Origin: Pseudanabaena sp. PCC 7367
GTDB lineage: Bacteria; Cyanobacteriota; Cyanobacteriia; Pseudanabaenales; Pseudanabaenaceae
DNA length: 64,000 nucleotides
Direction: 5' to 3'
NCBI RefSeq assembly: GCF_000317065.1
Contig: NC_019701.1
Span: forward strand, 2,862,001 to 2,926,000
Under the pieces are notes generated by a model that had not been told where the DNA came from, did no database searches, and worked only from the letters and a program-made list of their open reading frames with translations. Both the position numbers and the translations under genes were made by a program. Shown here one piece after another: positions 18,751 through 27,055 of this stretch. The stretch's first letter is position 1, and every line of letters begins with the position of its first letter.

Positions 18751-19965
18751 TTAACTACCAGCACGCAATCGCTTAATCTGTTGATCAGCCAGTTCCGCCC
18801 AGCGGGGTCGATTTTCGCCATTAAAATAAGCTTGAGCTTGAATAAACGCATCGATCGCGGCCTGGGTTTGTCCCTGCTTTGCCCTGGCCACACCAAGCGT
18901 AAAAAAGGCATCGGCATAGTTGGGTCTGAGTTGGGTGGCTTTTTGCAATTCAGCGATCGCTTGATCCATTTTTTCCTGGAGCAAAAATGCTGCCCCCAGA
19001 TTATAGCGAGCCTGGGCATAGTTGGGATTTATTTCTAGCGCCGCTTGATAGAGCTTGATTGCCTCATCGAGATCGCCGGACTCTTGCACTAACAAGCCCA
19101 GGTTATAGTTAGTTTCCGGGGACTGGGGATAGAGTTTTTGGGCTTCACGCAAGCTAGCGATCGCCTCGGTGATCTGTCCCTGTTCTTTGTAGGCGATCCC
19201 CAGGTTATAGTGGGCGATTGGCAAATCTGGCTTAAGCTCGATCGCTCGCTGAAAATAGGCCACCGCCTGCTGAGGATTACCACCCTGTAACAAGGCCGCC
19301 CCCAAATTGCTAAAGGTCATCGGGAAAGTAGGATCTAATTCCGCCGCGCGAAAGAAAGCATTAATTGCTTCTTGGAGTTGACCAGTTTGGGCAAAGGCTA
19401 ATCCTAGATTGTAGTGAGCTGCCGTCATATTCGGTTTTTTGCTGACCGCGGCCCGAAAGGCTTTGATCGCTCCTTCGACATCCCCCAAACGAATATGGGC
19501 ATTACCACGCTCTAGCAATTGCTCTGCCGTTTCAGCTTGATTACTGGCTGGATTCGATTGCTTTAGCTTGTGGTGACTAGCAGTTTTGGGGTTTAGCTGG
19601 GCAATTTGCGGCGGTACTTCAAGTGCTTTGGCGGCAAATTCAACTGACAGGCTCAAATTATTATTAAGATCCAGTCCATGATTAATGTCATGAATACTTG
19701 ACTGGAACAGTTGATCTGCTGGTTGCCTTAATTGATTTACCCTAACCTGATCGCCAACTTGATCGCCTAATTGCTGATTAATCTCAATCTGCGCAAGATT
19801 ATTGCTCCTCTCGCTCGATCGCGCTGCCACTGGTGATGCAACGGCGATCGCCCCGCCCCAAATGCAACCAATAGATAAAGATAGTATAGATAGATTCAAT
19901 CTGTTTGATATGGTCTTTGTCTTTAAGAGCTTAGTTGGCCACTTTAGCCTAATTGTTTTGTTCAT
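18751..19965 (-). CDS. Exported TPR-repeat protein
   Basis: A helical-repeat protein of about 404 residues. After a basic N-terminus and a hydrophobic segment (LSILSLSIGCIWGGAIAVA) with a likely cleavage near PVAARS, a low-complexity linker leads to about seven TPR units of 34 residues (for example HYNLGLAFAQTGQLQEAINA and NYNLGLLVQESGDLDEAIKL) filling the C-terminal 260 residues. TPR domains are protein-binding scaffolds; the partner is unknown. I use the ATG of MNKTIRLKW, which gives a normal signal sequence and has AAGGGA upstream; the frame is open for 16 more codons. It probably leads the rlmD-like gene 23 bases downstream. Confidence 0.85.
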   Translation of the reverse strand: MNKTIRLKWPTKLLKTKTISNRLNLSILSLSIGCIWGGAIAVASPVAARSSERSNNLAQIEINQQLGDQVGDQVRVNQLRQPADQLFQSSIHDINHGLDLNNNLSLSVEFAAKALEVPPQIAQLNPKTASHHKLKQSNPASNQAETAEQLLERGNAHIRLGDVEGAIKAFRAAVSKKPNMTAAHYNLGLAFAQTGQLQEAINAFFRAAELDPTFPMTFSNLGAALLQGGNPQQAVAYFQRAIELKPDLPIAHYNLGIAYKEQGQITEAIASLREAQKLYPQSPETNYNLGLLVQESGDLDEAIKLYQAALEINPNYAQARYNLGAAFLLQEKMDQAIAELQKATQLRPNYADAFFTLGVARAKQGQTQAAIDAFIQAQAYFNGENRPRWAELADQQIKRLRAGS

Positions 19966-20811
19966 CGCTAGATATCCCTTGCCAGTCATAATCCAGTCAC
20001 AATCCATCACCAATTTTCAATCATTGGGGAATGTGTGTGATTTATGCCAATCCCCACCATGTTAAATAATGCCAATTTTTTCAATTTGCGATCGCTATTT
20101 ACCAATTACCCAATCGCCCGATCACCCAAGCGCTGTAAAGTTAATTGCGGTTAATTACGGTTAATTGCCGTGAATCAAACCAGATCCAATCGCAATAGAT
20201 CGCAATAGACTGATTGCATCAGTGCCCAGATGCCCAGATAGCATATGAGATTTTGATTAGCTGGTTTTAACCTTGCCTACAAGCGTTCTAATCTTGATCG
20301 CTGATCTCATCGGCATTGCGTCCAATCAATTAGGCTAGAGATCGCTTTTTAGCCCGATTACGATCGCATGGTCGATTAGAAAAATAGCAACAGTTGCCAA
20401 AGTTGTTGACACATTTAATTTAATAGCGCGATTGGTTAGATTAGCTGTGGGGAAGTGTATAGTTTTATACTGAAATGTCAAATTTCAATTAAGCCTCAAC
20501 TTAATTATGCCGATCGTGTCAAGTCCATTATGGCTAACTTATAGACCTGATATTGACCTAAGATTAATCGGCAGGCTAATTGACGGCATAGGTAGGCATA
20601 GGTCTAAAACAGCGCTAAAACCGTTGCCAAAACCATTGCCAAAGACTACGGGGAAGACCAAACTTAAGCCTGATTGCACTCAGTTGCATTTAGTTGCATT
20701 TATTCTAGGCCACCGAAATTTGATTTGGGGATTAAGACATCTTTCCCCAACCCCAATGCACATAAAAGCTGTGCATAAAATACAATGACTAAGCGTTATG
20801 GAAAATAAATT
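19966..20811. other. Intergenic region with short tandem repeats
   Basis: Lies between divergent genes. It contains three tandem 10-mers of the TTAATTGCGG type at 20141-20170 and a few short GTTGCCAAAACC repeats near 20620. A 93-codon open frame at 20507-20788 lacks a ribosome site and looks spurious. The promoter of the downstream aminotransferase should lie near its right end. Confidence 0.55.
20141..20170. repeat. Three tandem copies of a 10-mer
   Basis: Units TTAATTGCGG, TTAATTACGG and TTAATTGCCG lie head to tail. No function is apparent. Confidence 0.8.
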
Positions 20812-21963
20812 ATGGACGACAAGTTAATGTTAATGATTCCCGGTCCTACCCCGGTACCGGAAAAAGCTTTGCTAGCTCTGGCCAAATCGCCAATTGGTCA
20901 CCGCAGCGGCGATTTTACTAAGGTGATGGCGGATGTAACCGATCGCCTCAAATGGTTGCACCAAACTAAAAACGAGGTTTTGTTGCTTTCCGCCAGTGGT
21001 ACTGGGGCAATGGAAGCCGGAATTATAAACTTTTTGAGCAAGGGCGATCGCGTCCTGGTGGGCGAGAACGGTAAATTTGGCGAACGCTGGGGCGAAGTTT
21101 GTGATGCCTATGGCATAAACGCAGAAAGAATTAAAGCCGAATGGGGCAAACCGCTCGATCCAGAAGATTTTCGTGCCAAGCTGGAAGCCGACACCAATAA
21201 AGAAATAAAAGCAGTCATTATTACCCATAGTGAAACTTCGACCGGGGTGGTGAATGATCTGGAAACAATCAATCGTCATGTTAAAGCTCACGGCGCGTTG
21301 ATTATGGTGGATGCGGTCACCAGTTTGGGGGCAATGAATGTACCGATCGATGCCTGGGAATTGGATGTGGTGGCTTCTGGCTCGCAAAAGGGCTACATGA
21401 TTCCGCCGGGATTGGGGTTTGTGGCAGTGGGGCCAAAGGCCTGGGAAGCTTATAAAACTGCTGATCTGCCTAAATATTATCTGGATTTGGGAGCAGCTAA
21501 GAAGGCGATCGCCAAAAACAGCACTCCTTTCACCACTGCGGTGAATATGGTGATGGCGTTGCAGGTAAGTTTGCAAATGATGCAGGAAGAAGGCTTAGAA
21601 CAAATTTTTGCCCGCCATGCCCGCCATCGGAATGCCACCAGAGCGGCGATCAAGGCAATGGGTTTGAGCTTGTTTGGACCAGATGATTGTGCTAGTGCTT
21701 CGATTACTGCCGTAGCCCCACCGGAATCGGCTCCAGCGGAAGAAATTCGCGCGATCATGAAAAAGCAGTATGACATCATCCTGGCTGGCGGCCAAAGCCA
21801 GTTAGCAGGCAAAATCTTCCGGATTGGTCATCTGGGCTTTGTTTGCGATCGGGATATTCTTACTGCGGTTAGTGCGATCGAATCAGCTCTGCAACAGCTT
21901 GGCCATAATTCATTCACACCTGGGGCAGGCACAAAAGCGGCGATCGAAGTGTTTTCGGCGTAG
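20812..21963 (+). CDS. Class V PLP aminotransferase (alanine/serine--glyoxylate type)
   Basis: A 383-aa pyridoxal-phosphate enzyme of the class V family that includes serine- and alanine-glyoxylate aminotransferases and the cyanobacterial protein once called soluble hydrogenase 42-kDa subunit. The start MLMIPGPTPVPEKAL and IGHRSGDF are diagnostic. PLP binding is shown by SASGTGAMEAG, Asp167 in MVDAVTS and Schiff-base Lys193 in SGSQKGYMIPPG. A photorespiratory role, turning glyoxylate to glycine, is likely but the amino donor is not settled. A clean intrinsic terminator follows. The start ATG directly precedes the conserved N-terminus. Confidence 0.92.
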   Translation: MDDKLMLMIPGPTPVPEKALLALAKSPIGHRSGDFTKVMADVTDRLKWLHQTKNEVLLLSASGTGAMEAGIINFLSKGDRVLVGENGKFGERWGEVCDAYGINAERIKAEWGKPLDPEDFRAKLEADTNKEIKAVIITHSETSTGVVNDLETINRHVKAHGALIMVDAVTSLGAMNVPIDAWELDVVASGSQKGYMIPPGLGFVAVGPKAWEAYKTADLPKYYLDLGAAKKAIAKNSTPFTTAVNMVMALQVSLQMMQEEGLEQIFARHARHRNATRAAIKAMGLSLFGPDDCASASITAVAPPESAPAEEIRAIMKKQYDIILAGGQSQLAGKIFRIGHLGFVCDRDILTAVSAIESALQQLGHNSFTPGAGTKAAIEVFSA

Positions 21964-22065
21964 GTAGCACAAACATTTTTTGATTCTTTAGCTTAAGCGG
22001 CACATCTATATTGTAAGAAAACTCCAACAGATTCATGCTGCTAATAATTGCTAATTAGTTTCAGG

Positions 22066-22089
22066 GTAGATCTGCGGATCTACTTTTTT
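22066..22089 (+). terminator. Intrinsic terminator of the aminotransferase gene
   Basis: A perfect 7-bp stem, GTAGATC with GATCTAC, closes a TGCG loop and is followed by six T. It lies about 100 bases after the stop codon on the plus strand. This is the clearest terminator in the window, and it also separates this gene from the convergent Uma2 gene. Confidence 0.85.
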
Positions 22090-22117
22090 GTTGAGAAGCG
22101 TTTAATTTGTTACCTCT

Positions 22118-22675
22118 CTATTCGTCAAGACCACGATAAAGTTCAGCAATTGCAAATTCCAGGCCAATGCTTGGCAAGACAACGCGATCGCCCACTCCGT
22201 AAACCACTGTTTCCCAGGTGTTTGTAGTCGTGCGGCGACGACATTCTATGCGCTGATTCTCCTGGGAAATCAAAACATATTCTGCCAAAGATTCAAGCCG
22301 TTGATAATCGTCAAATTTTTCACCTAAGTCAAAGGCTTGGGTGCTGGGTGAAAGGACTTCAGCGATCAATTTAGGATATCGCTTGATATAGCGGTCGTTG
22401 CGATCGCGTGGATCACAAGTGACAAATGCATCGGCATAGTAATAAAACTGATCTAGATAATTAACCTTGACGTTGCCGGAATAAAAACGACAATTGGAAG
22501 GGGTTCCGAAGTGATTATCAATCAACTTAAGTAAGTTGAACGTGATGCGATCGTGATTATCCGTACCTCCAGCCATCGCATAGACTAAGCCGCGACGATA
22601 CTCATGGCGGATCGGGCTTTTGGGTTCGATGTCGAGATATTCTTCAGGGCTGATGTAGTTCGGGACAGCAAGCAT
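22118..22675 (-). CDS. Uma2 family endonuclease-like protein (DUF820)
   Basis: A 185-aa protein of the Uma2/DUF820 family, expanded in cyanobacteria and built on a PD-(D/E)XK nuclease fold. The core is visible: NYISPEEYLDIEPKSP, RHEYRRGLVYAMAGG, the acidic residues of DAFVTCDPRD and IAEVLSPST, and GEKFDDYQRLESL. The catalytic pattern seems intact, yet physiological nuclease activity has not been shown for most members. I use the ATG of MLAVPNYIS at 22675; a GTG seven codons upstream is possible. The gene stands alone between other single genes. Such genes often vary in copy number and move. Confidence 0.88.
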   Translation of the reverse strand: MLAVPNYISPEEYLDIEPKSPIRHEYRRGLVYAMAGGTDNHDRITFNLLKLIDNHFGTPSNCRFYSGNVKVNYLDQFYYYADAFVTCDPRDRNDRYIKRYPKLIAEVLSPSTQAFDLGEKFDDYQRLESLAEYVLISQENQRIECRRRTTTNTWETVVYGVGDRVVLPSIGLEFAIAELYRGLDE

Positions 22676-23058
22676 TGTTTTGTCTCTGAATAACACCTCG
22701 TTGACTCTATTGTAGCGATATTGTATCGATCAGCGATCGCACTACTCGCACTACTGCAATAGATTGTCTGGCGAGCGATCCGGCACTACACACCGCAATA
22801 GGGGCTCTGGAATGAAGTTGCCGATTTAATTTTCGACTTGCCCAAGCAAACCGCGAAATGTGGTTTAGAAGATGTTACTTGACCAATTTAAATATGAGGG
22901 ATCATGATCTAGTCTAGGTCTTGATTCGATTGAGTCATTATCATCATAATTTTTATAGTTGACCATTAGTGTTGGCCATTATTGACCATTAGTACGGATA
23001 GTACGGGGAATTTGCTCAAGCGCATTTCAATAGCTAATGTCACCCTTTGGAGGCTTCG
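22676..23058. other. Intergenic spacer between divergent genes
   Basis: Separates the Uma2 gene (minus) from the DUF1971 gene (plus). It contains several GCGATCGC-like sites and two short CCATTAGTRYG repeats around 22965-22995. No gene or RNA was recognised. Confidence 0.55.
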
Positions 23059-23334
23059 ATGAAAATACTGCCGCTTAACGTAACGGCCTACAAACAAACG
23101 CCTGTGTTTACCGAAAATACAATCCCGGCGGGGATGCTCCACCATCACACCACAAAGAAGGATAGCTGGGGTAAAATTTGTGTCCAGTCTGGTCAATTAC
23201 GCTATCACATCCTCACCGATCCCTCTGAAGAGCATGTGATCACGCCCGATAACCCAGGTATTATCGAGCCTCAAACCCCACATAAAGTCGAATCGATGGG
23301 GTCAGTGGAATTTTTTGTGGAGTTCTATCACTAA
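23059..23334 (+). CDS. DUF1971 (TehB-like cupin) domain protein
   Basis: A 91-aa single-domain protein of the DUF1971 family, related to the small N-terminal domain of some tellurite-resistance TehB proteins. The pattern LPLNVTAYKQTPVF, the histidine cluster LHHHTTKKDSW, the Gly-rich turn IITPDN-like segment and the closing VESMGSVEFFVEFYH suggest a small cupin barrel with a His metal site. Its function is unknown. The ATG at 23059 follows GGAGG by five bases, which fixes the start; a TTG four codons upstream is unlikely. It ends just before the convergent cyclase gene. Confidence 0.85.
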   Translation: MKILPLNVTAYKQTPVFTENTIPAGMLHHHTTKKDSWGKICVQSGQLRYHILTDPSEEHVITPDNPGIIEPQTPHKVESMGSVEFFVEFYH

Positions 23335-23342
23335 TTCATAAG

Positions 23343-24983
23343 TTATCCTGTTGCCGGTTCAAAATCCCCACCAGAGCCATAATGCCAGGCCGCGATCCTT
23401 TGCTGCCACTTAAATTGCTGTTGGGGCGAAAGGCTCTTGATTAAGTTAGCGGCGCGATCGCTTGCTTGGGGCTTATAGGGCAATAAACTGTTTAGCAAAC
23501 TATAGCCACCCAAGCCCAGAAAATGTTTGCTCCAGCTCAACAACTCACCAATTCCCACTTGACCAACGATCTTGGCGACCAGAATCGGATCTTTGAAATA
23601 CATACTCAGCATCGCCTGGGTCAGTCCGGAAAACTGCACCACATCTTGCAAGAAGGGCTTTAGCACCGGTTCCCCCAGTTTTTCCATACATTCAAATACA
23701 GTCGAGAGTAGATAATTAATCCGATCGCCCTCTATGTTCTCGTTAACGCCTACGCTCATTGTTTTCTGAAACAGCCAGGTCACCGAGATATTGGGTTGAT
23801 AGGGCTGCAACAGTTGTAAATCACTTTCAGCCAGGGAATTACTAGCCAGAGCGCGATCGATGCCCTGGGTTAGCCTACTCAAATGTCGCACCATTGCGCC
23901 AAACCCACCAAAGCTGAGCGGGGATTGGCTGCCACTGCTATCGCCCACCTGAAGAATGCGCGGCCAGGCGATCGGCAAGGGGGCTTGTTTGTAGGCGGGG
24001 AAAAAGCCATAGAGCGATCGTTGCGGTTGAATTTGGTCTAGCTCTACATCCTGATATTTGGGTAGCCAATGTAAATAGTCGGCGAATAAATCCGAGAAGC
24101 TAGGGCGATCGGGGTGGGCATCCACGTAGGTAAACATGTAGGTGGTGCGTCCATCCCTGGCGGGGAAAGCCTCCCAGAAATACTGGCACTGGTTAATAAT
24201 CGGCGTGAAGGTATAGATTAAATCACCATAGTCTTTGGTGGGGATGCCCTGGGCACAGGTGCCAACCACCATACAGACCCCATCTGGCCTGATGTTGCCT
24301 GTGGTTTGCGATCGAGCCTGACGGGCGATCGGTGAAAAATGCCCCATCACATCCAGTAGCAATCGGCCGGAGATTGTGGCTATTTTTGATTGCGAGTCCG
24401 GCTGATCCGGTTGATTTAATTGATAGCTAACTTTTACGCCATCGGAATGCACAGTCGCAGTTTGGAATGCTGCATATTCCAGGAGTTTGCCACCATGCGC
24501 TAAAAATTGTTGCTTCAGCGTTTCCAGCAAGAACACCGGATCAACGCCAATATTCAGCACATCCCTAACCCAAAGCTCCTTACCGCCATTAAACCCCACC
24601 CGTCCAGGATTATAAGTAGTGGCGATCGCCTGATCTAGCTGCTCTGGTGTGAGCAATTCTAGATCAACAAAAGTTTGTAATTCCTGGCGGGAAATATTCC
24701 ATTCCTGCGCTCTGCCCTGTAATTTGCCTTTCTCTAGTAAAGCGACACGCCAGCCCAGTTTAGCCAAAGCTGTCCCCATAAAGATTCCCAGCGTGCCACC
24801 ACAAACCAGCACATCAACATCTAATTCACCGATCGCTTCGTTGCTTTTTTGCACAACTTCCGGCGTGGAGATATTACCAGTGCGGTAGGCTTGCCAGAAA
24901 GCATCAGCACGCTTTAATGATTCGAGCGCATTTTGCTCAGGCACTTTAGCAAGAAAGTTGGCGATCGTAGTTGAATCAGACAT
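23343..24983 (-). CDS. cruP: CruA/CruP family lycopene cyclase-like flavoprotein
   Basis: A 546-aa FAD-dependent protein of the CruA/CruP family, found in cyanobacteria, green sulfur bacteria and plants. After about 50 hydrophilic residues comes the FAD-binding fold DVDVLVCGGTLGIFMG with Glu in LLEKG, then EWNISRQELQTFVDLELLT, which closely resembles the cyanobacterial/plant CruP branch. The GDSSGSQSPLSFGGFG region should bind FAD near the C-terminal half. CruA cyclises lycopene; CruP is linked to carotenoid homeostasis and its cyclase activity is debated. I assign CruP over CruA by motif resemblance only. The gene ends seven bases from the convergent DUF1971 gene. Confidence 0.78.
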   Translation of the reverse strand: MSDSTTIANFLAKVPEQNALESLKRADAFWQAYRTGNISTPEVVQKSNEAIGELDVDVLVCGGTLGIFMGTALAKLGWRVALLEKGKLQGRAQEWNISRQELQTFVDLELLTPEQLDQAIATTYNPGRVGFNGGKELWVRDVLNIGVDPVFLLETLKQQFLAHGGKLLEYAAFQTATVHSDGVKVSYQLNQPDQPDSQSKIATISGRLLLDVMGHFSPIARQARSQTTGNIRPDGVCMVVGTCAQGIPTKDYGDLIYTFTPIINQCQYFWEAFPARDGRTTYMFTYVDAHPDRPSFSDLFADYLHWLPKYQDVELDQIQPQRSLYGFFPAYKQAPLPIAWPRILQVGDSSGSQSPLSFGGFGAMVRHLSRLTQGIDRALASNSLAESDLQLLQPYQPNISVTWLFQKTMSVGVNENIEGDRINYLLSTVFECMEKLGEPVLKPFLQDVVQFSGLTQAMLSMYFKDPILVAKIVGQVGIGELLSWSKHFLGLGGYSLLNSLLPYKPQASDRAANLIKSLSPQQQFKWQQRIAAWHYGSGGDFEPATG

Positions 24984-24993
24984 TTGGGAACCA

Positions 24994-25020
24994 AGAGATA
25001 TTAGAGATACTAGAGATATT
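24994..25020. repeat. Three tandem 9-mers
   Basis: Units AGAGATATT, AGAGATACT and AGAGATATT lie directly upstream of the cyclase start. A diverged fourth unit (AAGGATAAT) follows. They may affect the leader but no role is known. Confidence 0.8.
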
Positions 25021-25164
25021 AAGGATAATGGCGATCGGCTATTTAATAACGACCTATCAAGATCTACTTATTTAGAAGCAGGCATTTTGCTGCCCCCAGA
25101 CCGATACGCTTGCATCTTAACAAATTGTAATATTTTAGCTAGACCAGCAAGATAGATATTAATT

Positions 25165-25629
25165 ATGTCCCAAGCTCAAACCAAAGCAGAAATTCAACCC
25201 AAATCGATCGATGAGATGATCGAGATTGTGATCGCTGATTATGCCAAATTCCCGGAAGCGCAAACCTATGCGATCTATGCAGAAGATGTATATTTTAAAG
25301 ATCCAGTGTATGAGTTTCGGGGGCTAAAGCAATATCAAAAAATGATTGGCTTTATTACCAAGTGGTTTGCCAACCTCAACCTAGCCTTGCACACGATCGA
25401 GGAAGTGGAAACCAGTCAATCGAACCCAACTGAGGGCGTGACCACGATCAAAACCGAATGGACAATGAGTTGGAATTCACCGATGCCCTGGAAGCCTAGG
25501 ATTTCCGTGGATGGTTGGAGTGAGTTGGGTATTAATCATCAAGGTCAAATCATTTCCCATGTGGATTACTGGCATTGCACTAAATGGGATGTGGTAAAGC
25601 AGCATATTCCTTTTCTGAGCAATTCCTGA
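25165..25629 (+). CDS. DUF2358 domain protein
   Basis: A 154-aa soluble protein of the DUF2358 family, which is conserved in cyanobacteria and plant plastids and has an NTF2-like fold. The middle segment, YAEDVYFKDPVYEFRGLKQYQ, is the family hallmark; conserved tryptophans close the C-terminal half (WTMSWNSPMPWKPRIS, WHCTKWD). A small-molecule binding pocket is expected from the fold, but the ligand and role are unknown. It is divergent from the CruP-like gene with about 180 bases between, so shared control is possible. Confidence 0.85.
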   Translation: MSQAQTKAEIQPKSIDEMIEIVIADYAKFPEAQTYAIYAEDVYFKDPVYEFRGLKQYQKMIGFITKWFANLNLALHTIEEVETSQSNPTEGVTTIKTEWTMSWNSPMPWKPRISVDGWSELGINHQGQIISHVDYWHCTKWDVVKQHIPFLSNS

Positions 25630-25875
25630 GCAATTCTCAGTAAGCAATCTTTAGCAATCTTTGAGATCTTTAGTATATCGATCGCATTGCCTGAATCCGG
25701 CTGGCTAATTAAACTGGGTCAAGAGATTTAAGCAATTATTTAGTAAATTAGAGAATAGATCGCAAATAAAGCAATTTTGAAAGTATTTCTTTTGATCTTG
25801 CTGAATCGCTCATCCCGTTTAGACCGCTTTATTTAATCAATACTAAATTAATCAACAATTGAATTAAACAACTCT

Positions 25876-26295
25876 ATGGATATTGCCCTTCCGCCCAGCC
25901 AGATTTTGCTCTATGGCATTGTGGCCGCTGCCGCTTTGATCTATTTACCCGCCTATGCTGTGGTTGCCTATGGTAGATTCCAGGTGGGGATGGACTTCGG
26001 CGCACCACGATCGCTGTTTGAGAAGCTGCCCGACTATGCCAAACGAGCCACCTGGGCACACCAGAACTGCTTTGAATGCTTTGCTTTGTTCGTGGCCGCA
26101 GCCCTGATGGTGTATGTGTCGGGGCATGCTTCGGCCTATACTTCCTGGGCGGTGCTGGTGTTTTTGATGGCCAGGTTTGCCTATAGTGTTTTTTATATTT
26201 TGAATGTGCCAGTGATGCGATCGATGATGTGGGCAATCGGCATGGCCTCGATCGCTGGCTTGATGGCCACTAGCCTTTGGGGCAATCTGCTTTAA
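25876..26295 (+). CDS. MAPEG family membrane protein
   Basis: A 139-aa membrane protein with four hydrophobic helices, of the MAPEG family (membrane-associated proteins in eicosanoid and glutathione metabolism). The defining segment is RATWAHQNCFECFALFVAAAL, where RAxxAHxNxxE matches the family, followed by RFAYSVFYILNVPVMRSM, equivalent to the ARxxYxxxY motif. Bacterial members may act as glutathione transferases or peroxidases; the substrate is unknown here. The ATG start puts the first helix at residue 10. It lies about 120 bases before a small Cys-rich gene. Confidence 0.9.
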   Translation: MDIALPPSQILLYGIVAAAALIYLPAYAVVAYGRFQVGMDFGAPRSLFEKLPDYAKRATWAHQNCFECFALFVAAALMVYVSGHASAYTSWAVLVFLMARFAYSVFYILNVPVMRSMMWAIGMASIAGLMATSLWGNLL

Positions 26296-26416
26296 TTATT
26301 TTTAGATCACAAATTTAACTAACTTTACTAATTTTAGAAACCTTATAATTTATAAATAAAAAAGCTGTAATCTCCAAAATTAAAACAACTATTAATTTAA
26401 GTACCTATAAATACCT

Positions 26417-26641
26417 ATGGACCCGGCCACAATTAATTGCCAAGAAGCCTGCGTAAATGGCTGCGTGTTGGGCGATCGCTGCCCCAATTTGAAGTACCTG
26501 GAAGAAACGCGGAAGTTTTTACAGGAAAAATCGATCGACGAAATGATCAATATCGCCGCAAATCGGTTTGCACCCCCACCAGATATAGAAGCTCAGGATT
26601 CGCAAGAGCCTAACCCTGATCACAATGGCAATTTTATGTAG
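26417..26641 (+). CDS. Small Cys-rich conserved cyanobacterial protein
   Basis: A 74-aa protein with four cysteines in a C-x3-C-x3-C-x5-C arrangement (Cys8, 12, 16, 22), followed by a predicted helix (YLEETRKFLQEKSIDEMINIA) and an acidic, Pro-rich tail. The cysteine spacing could hold zinc or an Fe-S cluster, but this is not shown. I recall similar small proteins in many cyanobacteria without a known function. It is downstream of the MAPEG gene on the same strand. Base composition matches the neighbours, so it reads as a real gene. Confidence 0.7.
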   Translation: MDPATINCQEACVNGCVLGDRCPNLKYLEETRKFLQEKSIDEMINIAANRFAPPPDIEAQDSQEPNPDHNGNFM

Positions 26642-26687
26642 AAGTTGCTACATATAAGTTTTATCAGCCAATCTAAGCGATCTAAAC

Positions 26688-26996
26688 CTAGACCTGGCCA
26701 TATAACCGTTGAAATCGCCTTTGAAACTTGACCAGCGATTTGAAGTAGTTGATGCCATATTGATATTCCAGCCGATCGCCAGCTTCGAGATCGTAGTCGA
26801 GCAGCAAATCCAGCTCATGGAGATTAAACTCGATCTCCTGGTACATTTGCCAGTTCTCGGCCAGGGCAAGTCGCTCTAGCACGTCATAATTCAATTCCGG
26901 CACCCGTTGTGGATATAACTTTAGCGCCATTTCCAGCAGGGCTTTGATCTCCAACAACATCTTTTGCTGGGGTGATTGTTTTAGTTGCGATTGCAT
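26688..26996 (-). CDS. Conserved hypothetical helical protein
   Basis: A 102-aa protein that I do not recognise by name. It is almost entirely helical by composition, with an amphipathic start (MLLEIKALLEMALKLYP) and an acidic middle (FNLHELDLLLDYDLEAG), followed by a basic C-terminus (FQRRFQRLYGQV). No signal peptide or metal motif is seen. It lies 59 bases upstream-to-downstream of the CSP41-like gene on the same strand, with the epimerase gene read first, so they could share a message. Support comes from coding-like composition and a clean ATG. Confidence 0.65.
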   Translation of the reverse strand: MQSQLKQSPQQKMLLEIKALLEMALKLYPQRVPELNYDVLERLALAENWQMYQEIEFNLHELDLLLDYDLEAGDRLEYQYGINYFKSLVKFQRRFQRLYGQV

Positions 26997-27055
26997 TATT
27001 TTTTCGATCGCTCAGTTCTCAATAAGTAAAACCACAATTATATAGATTAAATTGA

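Noticed and set aside
20507-20788. 93-codon plus-strand frame before the aminotransferase
   Set aside because: Composition (Leu/Pro/Lys repeats) follows short DNA duplications; no ribosome site; ends just before the true gene.
20872-21576. 234-codon minus-strand frame opposite the aminotransferase
   Set aside because: Antisense shadow; the plus-strand gene has complete PLP-enzyme motifs.
25201-26560. Shared SIDEMI string in the DUF2358 protein and the small Cys-rich protein
   Set aside because: The two proteins are otherwise unrelated, and six residues is a plausible coincidence.
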